Source: Catellatospora sp. IY07-71 | Lineage (GTDB): Bacteria; Actinomycetota; Actinomycetes; Mycobacteriales; Micromonosporaceae | Direction: 5' to 3' | Assembly (NCBI RefSeq): GCF_018326265.1 | Contig: NZ_AP023360.1 | Location: forward strand, 4,621,501 to 4,685,500 | DNA length: 64,000 nt | Shown here: in pieces, positions 57,106 through 64,000 of the stretch | Layout: each line of letters opens with the position of its first letter | How positions within the stretch are numbered: position 1 is the first letter of the stretch | Program-made: the position numbers and the translations under genes | Notes under the pieces: model-generated | What the model saw: the letters and a program-made list of their open reading frames with translations, nothing else | Database searches by the model: none | Told to the model about the DNA's origin: nothing

Positions 57106-58899
57106 TCACTCGCGGGGCCGGTTCTCCGCCGGCCCCGCGGCGTCGGTCAGGTGGCGGGCCGTGTCGATCAGCGGCACGTGGCTGAACGCCTGCGGGAAGT
57201 TGCCGACCAGCCGCCGGGCGTCCGGGTCGTACTCCTCGGCCAGCAGGCCCACGTCGTTGCGCAGGTCCAGCATCCGCTCGAACAGCTCACGCGCCTCGCC
57301 GATCCGCCCCATCAGCGCGTAGTTCTGCGCCAGCCAGAACGTGCAGGCCAGGAACGCGCCCTCGCCCGGGGGCAGCCCGTCCACCAGGTTCTCCGGGCGC
57401 TGCGTGTAGCGCTGCACGAAACCGTCCTGCAGCAGCTCGCGCTCGATCGCGGCGACCGTGCCGCGCACCCGGGGATCGGTCGCGGGCAGGAAACCCACCA
57501 GCGGCATCATCAGCAGCGACGCGTCCAGTTCGGCCGAGCCGTAGTACTGCGTGAACGTGTTCCGGCGGGCGTCGAAGCCGTGGGTGAGGATGTCGCGGGC
57601 GATCTCGTCGCGCAGCTCGCGCCACCGCGTCACCGGGCCGGTGCGCCCGAACTGCTCGACCGCCTTCACCGAGCGGTCCGCGGCCACCCACGCCATCAGC
57701 TTCGAGTGGGTGAACTGCCGCGAGCCGCCGCGTACCTCCCAGATGCCGTCGTCGGGGCGGGTCCAGTTGTCGTTCAGGAAGCTCATCAGCGCCAGCTGCA
57801 GGTCCCAGGACGGCCGCTCGTGCTCGATGCCGGCCTTGCGCGCCTGGTGCAGCGCGTCCATGACCTCGCCGTACACGTCGAGCTGAAACTGCTCCGAGGC
57901 GGCGTTGCCCAGCCGCACCGGGCGGCCGCAGTAGCCGGGCAGCCAGTCCGCGATGCGCTCGGTGAGCAGGCGCTCGCCCGCGACGCCGTACATGATCTGG
58001 AGTTTGGAGGGGTCGCCCGCGATGGCCCGCAGCAGCCAGGCCCGCCAGGACCGGGCCTCCTCGACGAAGCCGCAGTACATGAGCGACTGCAGGGTGATCG
58101 TGGCGTCGCGCAGCCAGCAGTAGCGGTAGTCCCAGTTGCGTACGCCGCCCAGCTCCTCGGGCAGCGAGGTGGTCGCCGCGGCGACGATGCCGCCGGTCGG
58201 ACCGTAGGTCAGCGCCTTGAGGGTGAGCAGCGAGCGGACCACGGCGTCGCGCCACGGGCCCTCGTAGGTGCAGGCGGCGATCCACTCCTGCCAGTACGAG
58301 ACGGTGCCCTCCAGGGCCACGATCGGGTCGACCGGGTGCGGGGTGGGCAGGTGCGACTCGCGCCAGGTCAGCACGAACGGGACGTGGAAACCCGCGCCGA
58401 CGCTGAAGTCGGCGACGGTGGCCAGGTTCTCGCCGTGCAGCGCGACCGGCGTGCGCAGCCACACCGCGTCCGGCCCGGCGACGGCGACCAGGTCGGCGTC
58501 GACGCGGCGCACCCAGGGCACCACGTGGCCGTAGTCGAAGCGCAGACGCAGGTCCATCCGCATGGGCACGCGGCCGCTGACGCCCTCGACGATGCGCACC
58601 ACGTCGGCGGCCTCGCCACGCGGCGGCATGAAGTCGACCAGCCGGACGGTGCCCTCGTCGGTGTCGAACTCGGTCTCCAGCACCAGCGTGTCGCCGCGGT
58701 AGCGCCGCCGCACCGCGCGCACCTGCGTCGCGGGCGCGATCTGCCAGCGGCCGTGCTCGGGGGTGCCGAGCAGGGCGGCGAAGATGGCGCCGGAGTCGAA
58801 GCGGGGCAGGCAGAGCCAGTCGATCGACCCGTCCCGGCCGACCAGCGCGGCCGTCTGGGTGTCGCCGATGACCGCGTAGTCCTCGATGCGCAGCGGCAT
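57106..58899 (-). CDS. GH15 family glucoamylase/trehalase
   Basis: This is a 597-residue cytoplasmic protein with no signal peptide. An N-terminal beta-sandwich (IEDYAVIGDTQTAALVGRDG, then SIDWLCLPRFDSGAIFAALL) precedes the (alpha/alpha)6 barrel. GVRNWDYRYCWLRDATIT is the GH15 signature. The catalytic Glu pair lies in DGIWEVRGG and LLAEEYDP. The closest architecture I recall is that of the mycobacterial GH15 trehalases, so trehalose hydrolysis is at least as likely as glucoamylase activity. Start ATG 58899. The upstream 241 nt contain the inverted repeat at 59061-59112. Confidence 0.93.
   Translation of the reverse strand: MPLRIEDYAVIGDTQTAALVGRDGSIDWLCLPRFDSGAIFAALLGTPEHGRWQIAPATQVRAVRRRYRGDTLVLETEFDTDEGTVRLVDFMPPRGEAADVVRIVEGVSGRVPMRMDLRLRFDYGHVVPWVRRVDADLVAVAGPDAVWLRTPVALHGENLATVADFSVGAGFHVPFVLTWRESHLPTPHPVDPIVALEGTVSYWQEWIAACTYEGPWRDAVVRSLLTLKALTYGPTGGIVAAATTSLPEELGGVRNWDYRYCWLRDATITLQSLMYCGFVEEARSWRAWLLRAIAGDPSKLQIMYGVAGERLLTERIADWLPGYCGRPVRLGNAASEQFQLDVYGEVMDALHQARKAGIEHERPSWDLQLALMSFLNDNWTRPDDGIWEVRGGSRQFTHSKLMAWVAADRSVKAVEQFGRTGPVTRWRELRDEIARDILTHGFDARRNTFTQYYGSAELDASLLMMPLVGFLPATDPRVRGTVAAIERELLQDGFVQRYTQRPENLVDGLPPGEGAFLACTFWLAQNYALMGRIGEARELFERMLDLRNDVGLLAEEYDPDARRLVGNFPQAFSHVPLIDTARHLTDAAGPAENRPRE
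57111..57139. terminator. 11-bp perfect hairpin inside the 3' end of the GH15 gene
   Basis: CGCGGGGCCGG (57111-57121) pairs with CCGGCCCCGCG (57129-57139) around TTCTCCG. It starts 6 nt after the haloperoxidase stop and lies within the last codons of the convergent GH15 gene, so one sequence serves as coding tail and terminator. Confidence 0.75.
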
Positions 58900-59060
58900 G
58901 TCAGCGACGTTACCCGCACTGCCGCCGGGCGAAACGGTGCCGATCGGGAAGCCCGCGGATGTCGGCGGTCGCGGTGCCGTGGGCGGCGGAACCGGTCACG
59001 GCACCGCCCGCCGTGCACGGCCGTCCGGCGATCCGTGCCGCCGGAGGCGCCTGTCCGGTG

Positions 59061-59112
59061 CACGTCCTACAACTTCTGGGATGTACCTACATCCCAGAAG
59101 TTGTAGGACGTG
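59061..59112. terminator. Perfect 25-bp inverted repeat with 2-nt loop
   Basis: CACGTCCTACAACTTCTGGG continuing to ATGTA (59061-59085) is followed by CC and then its exact reverse complement (59088-59112). It is markedly AT-richer than its surroundings. It lies 28 nt past the stop of the minus-strand phosphoesterase gene (59141) and about 160 nt upstream of the GH15 start. It could terminate the phosphoesterase transcript, though the near-zero loop would favour a cruciform or a protein-binding dyad. Confidence 0.85.
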
Positions 59113-59140
59113 GCGCTGTACACACCGCCGCGGGGCGGGA

Positions 59141-59938
59141 TCACGAGGTCCGCAGCAGGACGGCTCGGGAGTCCACGTTCAGGACGTGCCCGGTGCCGAG
59201 CGAGGAGAGCGGCTCCGGCCAGTGCATGTGGCCGCACACGGTCAGTGGGGGAGCGGCACGGCCGATTCGCTCGCCGATCGCCGGGTTGCCGCGCTGGGCG
59301 GGCTGCCGCCCGGGCGGTCCTTCGTGGAGGATCAGGACGTCCGGTCCGGTCCTGAGCACCGTGTCCAGGACCGCGAGGTGTGCGGGCTCGGCGCGGCGGC
59401 CGGGCCGGGTCGGATCTCCGACGATGCGGCCGACACCCGCGAGCCGGACCCCGCCGAAGGTGAGCGAGCCGCCGTCGAGCGGTGCGGGTGCGGGGTCGAG
59501 GCCGGCCAGCGCGCCCTCGGGGAGCAGGTCGTGGTTGCCGAGCACGCCGGTGACCAGGGCGCAGCCGGCGGCGGCGAACGCCAGCCAGACCTCGGTGACC
59601 TCGCCGGTGGCGCCGCGCACGTCAGCGGTGGGCGCGGAGTAGAGGTCGCCCGCGAGCACCACGGCCAGCCGGTGCGGGGGCGGCAGCAGGCCCTGCTCGG
59701 CCCAGACCGCGAGGTGGTCGGCGAGGGCGACGCCGAGCAGCACCTCGGGGCCGCCGTACGGCGACGGGGCCACGCCCTGCAGGTCGCCGGTGACGAGCAC
59801 GCCGTCGCAGCCGTCGGGCACCCGGTCCACGGTGAGCCGCTGCAGCGGCAGCCGCCCCGACTCGGTGCCACCGCCCCGCCTGGCCTGCCGGTACGTCAAT
59901 TCGGCCAGTGGGCACAGCTCGCTTCCGGTCACCCGCAC
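59141..59938 (-). CDS. Cytoplasmic calcineurin-like metallophosphoesterase
   Basis: This is a protein of about 265 residues. The phosphoesterase metal motifs are partly degenerate: LVTGDLQGVAP (GDxxG region), VVLAGDLYSAP (GD), LVTGVLGNHDLLPE (GNHD), LILHEGPPG (His) and TVCGHMHWPEP (GHxH). The first DxH is not obvious, so one metal ligand may differ or an upstream Asp is used. YSAPTADVRGATGEVTEVWL precedes the GNHD motif. The start is uncertain between GTG 59938 and GTG 59932. It precedes the 25-bp dyad and is on the same strand as GH15. Confidence 0.8.
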   Translation of the reverse strand: MRVTGSELCPLAELTYRQARRGGGTESGRLPLQRLTVDRVPDGCDGVLVTGDLQGVAPSPYGGPEVLLGVALADHLAVWAEQGLLPPPHRLAVVLAGDLYSAPTADVRGATGEVTEVWLAFAAAGCALVTGVLGNHDLLPEGALAGLDPAPAPLDGGSLTFGGVRLAGVGRIVGDPTRPGRRAEPAHLAVLDTVLRTGPDVLILHEGPPGRQPAQRGNPAIGERIGRAAPPLTVCGHMHWPEPLSSLGTGHVLNVDSRAVLLRTS

Positions 59939-60050
59939 CGCTCGACGGTAAGCGGTCGGGCGGGCCGCGGTCGCCCGGATTTCACGCACGCTCCCGCGGC
60001 CGCGGCTCCACACAGCGTCCCGGGGTCCCGGACGGTCCAGCGGACCCACG

Positions 60051-60102
60051 GTTAAGAAGGTGCCCTTCCTCTACGGAAAGCGTTAAGAAGGTGCCGTTCC
60101 TT
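60051..60102. repeat. 52-bp repeat, left member of an inverted pair
   Basis: It contains two tandem copies of a unit GTTAAGAAGGTGCCCTTCCT (60051-60070) and GTTAAGAAGGTGCCGTTCCT (60082-60101), separated by an 11-nt spacer. Each unit is itself a small dyad (GAAGG...CCTTC). The reverse complement lies at 62160-62211 with one mismatch in 52. It ends 4 nt from the tetR stop (60107). Confidence 0.92.
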
Positions 60103-60106
60103 CGTG

Positions 60107-60793
60107 TCAGGAGGGTGTTCGTTCTTTCGTGAGGGTGTGGAGGCCGTCGAGGAGGCGGTCGAGGCCGAACTCGAAGGCCTGGTCGTGGCGGGACTCGGTG
60201 GCGGCGGCGGCCATGGTCGAGGCCAGGGCGGGGAAGCGGTCGGCGTGGCCGGCCAGGGCGGCGGTGATGCCGGCGCTGAACTGCGCGTCGGGGTGGCGGG
60301 CGGCGGCGGTCTGCTGGGCGATCATGCGGACGTGTCCGGACAGGACGGCGATGGTGTCGAGGCGCTCGGTGCCGGACAGGCCGGTGCCGGAGAGCGCGGC
60401 GAGGGCCTGTTCCATCCAGCCCAGCTCGTGCGGGCCGAGCGGGCGGGGGCCGACGGTCGCCTCCAGGGCCCAGGGGTGGCGCGCGTACGCGGCGAGCAGG
60501 TGGCGGGCCCAGTCGCGCAGCGCGGTGCGCCAGTCGGCCGGGTCCACCTCGGGCGGGGCGCCGACGGCGTGCTCGACCATCAGGGCCACCAGCTCGGCCT
60601 TGCCGGGCAGGTAGCGGTAGAGCGACATCTTGGTGAAGCCGAGGTCGGCGGCGACGCGCTGCATGGACACGGCGGTGAGGCCCTCGGCATCGGCGACCGC
60701 GACGGCGGCCTCGGCGATCCGGTCCAGGGTGAGCGCGGGTTTCGGGCCGCGCGTGGGCTGGGCGCGTACCGCCCACAGGAAGTCCGACGTCAC
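60107..60793 (-). CDS. TetR-family transcriptional repressor
   Basis: This is a 228-residue protein. The HTH region reads LTLDRIAEAAVAVADAEGL, then MQRVAADLGFTKMSLYRYLP, with the standard YRYLPGKAELV ending of the TetR DNA-binding helix. The C-terminal domain (about 85-220) resembles the TetR_C_1 type of Tet repressors (LRDWARHLLAAYARHPWALE, SGHVRMIAQQTAA). It is divergent from the FAD monooxygenase gene across 81 nt that contain two palindromes, so it most likely represses itself and that gene. GTG 60793 is used; GAGGAGGGC lies 6-7 nt upstream. Confidence 0.93.
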   Translation of the reverse strand: MTSDFLWAVRAQPTRGPKPALTLDRIAEAAVAVADAEGLTAVSMQRVAADLGFTKMSLYRYLPGKAELVALMVEHAVGAPPEVDPADWRTALRDWARHLLAAYARHPWALEATVGPRPLGPHELGWMEQALAALSGTGLSGTERLDTIAVLSGHVRMIAQQTAAARHPDAQFSAGITAALAGHADRFPALASTMAAAATESRHDQAFEFGLDRLLDGLHTLTKERTPS

Positions 60794-60812
60794 CGGGTTG
60801 CCCTCCTCGAAA

Positions 60813-60857
60813 AACTGTGTCTAGCATACACAGTTAGAAACAGTGTCCGCCGGACAC
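60813..60857. promoter_or_regulatory. TetR operator region: two palindromes
   Basis: Palindrome 1: AACTGTGT (60813-60820) with ACACAGTT (60828-60835) around CTAGCAT. Palindrome 2: GTGTCCG-C-CGGACAC (60843-60857). They lie in the 81-nt divergent region between the tetR and monooxygenase starts. The first is AT-rich and has the spacing of TetR-type operators; the second lies beside the monooxygenase RBS (GGGGAGG). Confidence 0.7.
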
Positions 60858-60874
60858 AATTCTGGGGAGGCGTC

Positions 60875-62071
60875 GTGCGCAGTGTGTTGATCTCAGGGGC
60901 CGGCATCGCCGGACCCGCCCTGGCGTACTGGCTCGGCCGGGCCGGGTTCCGGCCCACGGTGGTGGAGGTGGCGTCCGGGCCGCGCACCGGCGGCGGGGCG
61001 GTCGACTTCCGGGGCGCGCACCTGACGGTGCTGGAGCGCATGGGCGTGCTCGACGACCTGCACCGGGTGCAGACCGGCGGCTCGCCGATGCGCTTCGTCG
61101 ACGCGCACGGCCGCCGGCTGATGGAGCTGCCCGCCGACTTCGCCGGAGGCGAGCTCGAGGTGCTGCGCGGCGACCTGGGCCGGATCCTGTACGAGCACAG
61201 CGCCCCCTGGGCCGGTTACCGGTTCGACGACTCGGTGACCGCGCTCGCGCAGACGCCGGACGGGGTCGAGGTCGGCTTCGCCTCGGGCGAGCGGGCCGTG
61301 TTCGACCTGGTCGTCGGCGCGGACGGGGTGCGCTCGGCGGTGCGGCGGCTGGCCTGGGGCCCGCACGAGCGCTACCTGCGCCACCAGGGCTACTACGTGG
61401 CCACCTGGGCGGTGCCGGGCTTCGCCGGGCTGGGCCGGACCAGCCTGCTCTACAACGAACCCGGCCGGATGGCCAGCGTCGGCGGCGACCACCGGGACCC
61501 GGCACGGGCGGGCGCGTTCGTGGCGTTCGCGTCACCCGAGCTGGACTACGACCGCCGTGACACCGCCCGGCAGCGCGAGTTCATCGCCGGGGCGCTCGCG
61601 GGCATGGGCTGGCACACCCCGCGCCTGCTCGCGGCGCTGCCCGACGCCACCGACCTGTACTTCGACGCGATCTGCCGGATCGACGTCACCCCCTGGTCCC
61701 AGGGCCGGATCGCGCTGCTCGGCGACGCCGCGTGCGGCGCCACCATCGGCGGCATGGGCGCGGGCAACGCGATCGTCGGCGCGTACGTGCTCGCCGGTGA
61801 GCTGGCCGCCGCGGGTGGCGAGCACACCGTCGCGTTCGGCCGGTACGAGCGGCTGCTGCGCGGCTACGCCCAGCGCGGCCAGCAGGGCGGCCAGAACACC
61901 GGCCGCTTCCTCGCCCCGCGCCGCGCCTGGGCCGCGCGCCTGCGCAACAGCCTGCTCAACCGGCCCTACTTCCGCAACCTGATGCTCCGCGAGGCGGACG
62001 ACCGCACCACGGCCCTGCACCTGCCCGACTACCCGGAGCTGCGCGAGGCCCGGCGGCCCGATCCGGTGTGA
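60875..62071 (+). CDS. FAD-dependent aromatic-ring-type monooxygenase
   Basis: This is a 398-residue group A flavoprotein monooxygenase. The FAD motif ISGAGIAGPALAYWLGRAG, the DG motif VVGADGVRSAVRR and GDAACGATIGGMGAGNAI (GD motif) are all present. It resembles the TetX/PhzS/UbiH group that hydroxylates aromatic or polyketide substrates. Next to a Tet-repressor-like regulator it may inactivate or tailor an aromatic compound (inference). GTG 60875 follows GGGGAGG by 4 nt. The 88-nt spacer after its stop leads directly into the right member of the 52-bp inverted repeat. Confidence 0.92.
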   Translation: MRSVLISGAGIAGPALAYWLGRAGFRPTVVEVASGPRTGGGAVDFRGAHLTVLERMGVLDDLHRVQTGGSPMRFVDAHGRRLMELPADFAGGELEVLRGDLGRILYEHSAPWAGYRFDDSVTALAQTPDGVEVGFASGERAVFDLVVGADGVRSAVRRLAWGPHERYLRHQGYYVATWAVPGFAGLGRTSLLYNEPGRMASVGGDHRDPARAGAFVAFASPELDYDRRDTARQREFIAGALAGMGWHTPRLLAALPDATDLYFDAICRIDVTPWSQGRIALLGDAACGATIGGMGAGNAIVGAYVLAGELAAAGGEHTVAFGRYERLLRGYAQRGQQGGQNTGRFLAPRRAWAARLRNSLLNRPYFRNLMLREADDRTTALHLPDYPELREARRPDPV

Positions 62072-62159
62072 CAGACTGCGCGGCATCCGCCGCGCCATCG
62101 ACGCCCTCGCCGGCACCGTCCCGGTCACCCTCGGCCTCCGCCTCGCCACCGACCGCTGA

Positions 62160-62211
62160 AAGGAAGGGCACCTTCTTAACGCTTTCCGTAGAGGAAGGGC
62201 ACCTTCTTAAC
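62160..62211. repeat. 52-bp repeat, right member of an inverted pair
   Basis: It is the reverse complement of 60051-60102 with one mismatch, again with two units (AGGAAGGGCACCTTCTTAAC) separated by the 11-nt GCTTTCCGTAG-type spacer. It lies 88 nt after the monooxygenase stop and 61 nt before the next gene. I see no target-site duplication outside the pair. Confidence 0.92.
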
Positions 62212-62272
62212 GCAGGCCCGGCCGGGCGCCCGGGCCGTTCCCGAAGTTCAGGCGAGGCGGGACAATGGTCCG

Positions 62273-63112
62273 GTGCTGAAGGCGTCCTCGGTGATCCGGC
62301 CCGCGCTGATCGTGCTGCTGATCGCCGTGCTGCTGGTGACCGCGCTGTGGCTGCTGCAACGGCGGCTCATCTACCTGCCCGACACCTCGCCGCCCGGCCC
62401 GGCCGCCGCCGCGCTGCCCGGCGCCCGCGACGTCACCCTGCGTACCGCGGACGGGCTGGACCTGGGCGCATGGCTCGTGCCGCCGGCCGGGCCCGACCGT
62501 GGCCTCGCGGTGCTGGTCGCCAACGGCAACGGCGGCAACCGGGCCGGACGGGCATCCGTCGCGGCGGAGCTGGCCGAACGCGGGTTCACGGTGCTGCTGT
62601 TCGACTATCGCGGGTACGGCGGCAACCCCGGCAGCCCGTCCGAGCAGGGGCTGGCCGAGGACGTGCGGGCGGCGTACCGCTATCTGGTGGACGGCGCGGG
62701 CGTGCGGCCCGACCGGCTGATCTATTTCGGAGAGAGCCTGGGGGGAGCCGTGGTGACCGGGCTGGCGGCCGAGCACCCGCCCGCGGGGCTGCTGCTGCGC
62801 TCGCCGTTCACCGATCTGGCCGCGACCGCCGCGACGCACTACCCGTTCCTGCCGGTGCGGGCCATGCTGCGGGACCGCTTCCCGGTGGCGGAGCTGATCA
62901 CAAGGATCGACGTGCCGACGGCCGTCGTCTACGGCACGGCGGACTCCGTCGTGCCCGCGGACCAGAGCCGCGCGGTGGCCGCGGCGGCCGCCGGGCCGGT
63001 GGAGGTCACGGTGGTGGAGGGCGCGGACCACAACGACGCCGTGCTGTTCGAGGGTGATCAGGTCATGGACGCCGTGGTACGCCTCGCCGACCGCATCGCG
63101 GCGGGCCGGTGA
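62273..63112 (+). CDS. Membrane-anchored alpha/beta hydrolase
   Basis: This is a 279-residue protein. An N-terminal signal anchor lies at about 9-30 (PALIVLLIAVLLVTALWLL). The hydrolase core has FDYRGYGGNPGSPSE, nucleophile S155 in YFGESLGGAVV, an acid in VYGTADSVVP and His in EGADHNDAVLF, so the triad is intact. It resembles the YfhR/BEM46 (ABHD13-like) membrane hydrolases of unknown substrate. GTG 62273 is the start that precedes the anchor; the RBS is weak. It precedes the CDF transporter gene by 90 nt on the same strand. Confidence 0.88.
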   Translation: MLKASSVIRPALIVLLIAVLLVTALWLLQRRLIYLPDTSPPGPAAAALPGARDVTLRTADGLDLGAWLVPPAGPDRGLAVLVANGNGGNRAGRASVAAELAERGFTVLLFDYRGYGGNPGSPSEQGLAEDVRAAYRYLVDGAGVRPDRLIYFGESLGGAVVTGLAAEHPPAGLLLRSPFTDLAATAATHYPFLPVRAMLRDRFPVAELITRIDVPTAVVYGTADSVVPADQSRAVAAAAAGPVEVTVVEGADHNDAVLFEGDQVMDAVVRLADRIAAGR

Positions 63113-63202
63113 GTCGCGGCATGGGGCGCGCCGCCGGTGGTATACGCAGAGGAGGATGAGCCGAGCGGGGGACGCCCCGCGGCGGCGGGCGGGAGGCACG
63201 AC

Positions 63203-64000
63203 ATGGGCGCGGGTCACGACCACCAGCACGACGATCACACCCACGGTCGTGCCCACGGCACCGCCCCAACCGCTGACCACGGCCACGCGCACGACCACGA
63301 CCACGGCAGCGGTCACGACCACGACTCGCACCACGAGCACGACGGTCACCACGACCACGACGGTCACGGCCACGCCGACGGCGACGGGCATGGCCACGGT
63401 CACGAGGGCGAGCACGCCCACGGCGGCCTCTTCGCCCGGCTGCGGCACCAGGTCGGGCACCTGGTCAGTCCGCATTCGCACGACGCCGCCGACAAGGTGG
63501 ACTCTGCGATGGAGTCGTCCCGCGAGGGCCTGCGCGCGCTGTGGATCTCCCTGGTCGTGCTCGGCGTCACGGCTGTCCTGCAGGCCGTCATCGTGTACTT
63601 CTCGCACTCCGTCGCGCTGCTCGGCGACACCTTGCACAACGTCGCCGACGCGCTGACCGCCGTGCCGCTCGGCGTCGCGTTCGTGCTGGGCAGGCGCAGC
63701 CCGACCAGGTCGTACACGTACGGCTACGGCCGGGCCGAGGACCTCGCGGGCATCTTCATCGTGCTGACCATCGCCGCCTCCGCCGCGTTCGCCGGATACG
63801 AGGCGGTGCGCCGCCTGCTCGACCCGCAGGAGGTACGGCACCTGCCGTACGTCGCCGCGGCGGCGCTGGTCGGGTTCGCGGGCAACGAGCTGGTGGCGCG
63901 CTACCGGATCGTGGTCGGGCGGCGCATCGGCTCGGCGGCGCTCGTCGCGGACGGCCTGCATGCGCGTACCGACGGATTCACCTCGCTGGCGGTGCTGCTC
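63203..64000 (+). CDS. CDF-family cation efflux transporter with His-rich N-terminus (partial, runs off window)
   Basis: The first 266 codons are present and the frame is open at base 64000. Residues 1-75 are hydrophilic and hold about 26 histidines in HD/HG repeats, a metal-buffering tail. TM1 follows (LWISLVVLGVTAVLQAVIV), then TM2 with the metal-site motif HNVADALTAVPLGVAF (H-N-x2-D). SYTYGYGRAEDLAGIF links to TM3, and DGLHARTDGFTSLAVLL is the TM5 HxxxD site. This is the ZitB/CzcD pattern of proton-coupled Zn(II)/Co(II) export. The TM2 site reads HxxxD where ZntB-type Zn exporters often do. GGGAGG lies 6 nt upstream of ATG 63203. Confidence 0.93.
   Translation, partial: MGAGHDHQHDDHTHGRAHGTAPTADHGHAHDHDHGSGHDHDSHHEHDGHHDHDGHGHADGDGHGHGHEGEHAHGGLFARLRHQVGHLVSPHSHDAADKVDSAMESSREGLRALWISLVVLGVTAVLQAVIVYFSHSVALLGDTLHNVADALTAVPLGVAFVLGRRSPTRSYTYGYGRAEDLAGIFIVLTIAASAAFAGYEAVRRLLDPQEVRHLPYVAAAALVGFAGNELVARYRIVVGRRIGSAALVADGLHARTDGFTSLAVLL

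Noticed and set aside
60101-60115. Fifth copy of the TCGTGTC inverted repeat family
   Set aside because: TTCGTGTCAG is present once, with no matching second arm and no AGATCG flank.
63213-63420. CRISPR-like or satellite repeat
   Set aside because: The short periodicity comes from His-Asp/His-Gly codons of the CDF transporter; no spacers, no constant repeat unit.
63054-63656. Thr-rich plus-strand frame
   Set aside because: Frame-shifted reading of the His-rich tail of the CDF gene.

Overview
The window is very GC-rich (about 73% by eye), gene-dense and almost entirely coding. It has the protein families of a filamentous actinomycete: NRPS with an MbtH partner, secreted cellulases with FN3 and CBM modules, SpoIIE-type phosphatases, CebR-type operators and IdeR/DmdR-type iron boxes. 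I infer Actinobacteria with high confidence and Micromonosporaceae (Catellatospora/Actinoplanes-like) only tentatively.

Layout. 1-7.4 kb: 3' part of an NRPS gene (C-A-T-C-A-T-C, no thioesterase) and a coupled mbtH. 7.6-9.7 kb: a TrmB/LuxR-like regulator, a membrane protein and a lipoprotein. 9.8-18.7 kb: an AraC regulator divergent from a catabolic operon (quinone oxidoreductase, TauD/TfdA dioxygenase, BKACE beta-keto acid cleavage enzyme, MFS transporter, hydrolase, acyl-CoA ligase, then a YeiH-family putative sulfate exporter). 18.9-22.4 kb: an S9 peptidase, an XRE/TPR-like regulator and two tiny proteins. 22.6-25.9 kb: a coupled REC-SpoIIE phosphatase / CHASE3-type histidine kinase / Rcp1-like response regulator operon. 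25.9-31.3 kb: a bifunctional PBP, a PAP2 membrane phosphatase and a secreted X-Pro dipeptidyl-peptidase. 31.4-37.5 kb: an iron-box operon on the minus strand (ornithine formyltransferase-like, M20 peptidase, two ABC half-exporters). 37.6-41 kb: a LigD-type polymerase, a membrane metallophosphoesterase and an SDR. 41.1-42.5 kb: ornithine N-monooxygenase behind an iron box. 42.6-45.7 kb: a cNMP-domain histidine kinase coupled to a REC-thioredoxin-reductase-like fusion. 45.8-52 kb: an APH-type kinase divergent from GH5 and GH9 cellulases, with three CebR-like palindromes. 52.1-55.4 kb: a solute-binding/VWA membrane pair. 55.5-64 kb: a frameshifted small gene, a vanadium haloperoxidase-like protein, GH15, a metallophosphoesterase, a tetR/FAD-monooxygenase pair bounded by an inverted 52-bp repeat, an alpha/beta hydrolase, and the 5' part of a His-rich CDF transporter.

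How parts may work together. The first complete NRPS adenylation domain gives a pocket code I recall as that for formyl-hydroxy-ornithine. The window also encodes the two enzymes that would make that residue (ornithine N-hydroxylase and N-formyltransferase), each behind an iron box, together with an ABC exporter pair. This suggests one hydroxamate siderophore pathway split over about 42 kb. The exporter pair is strikingly asymmetric: one half has lost its Walker A and B residues, the other its signature motif.

The most unusual non-coding signal is a four-copy family of about 65-nt inverted repeats (arm consensus close to AGATCGCyrnyTCGTGTC). Each copy lies within about 65 nt of the stop codon of a gene or operon, and three of the four end siderophore-type transcription units. 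A second, unrelated repeat (52 bp, itself a tandem duplication) sits in inverted orientation at both ends of the tetR/monooxygenase pair. No tRNA, rRNA, CRISPR array, transposase or integrase was seen.
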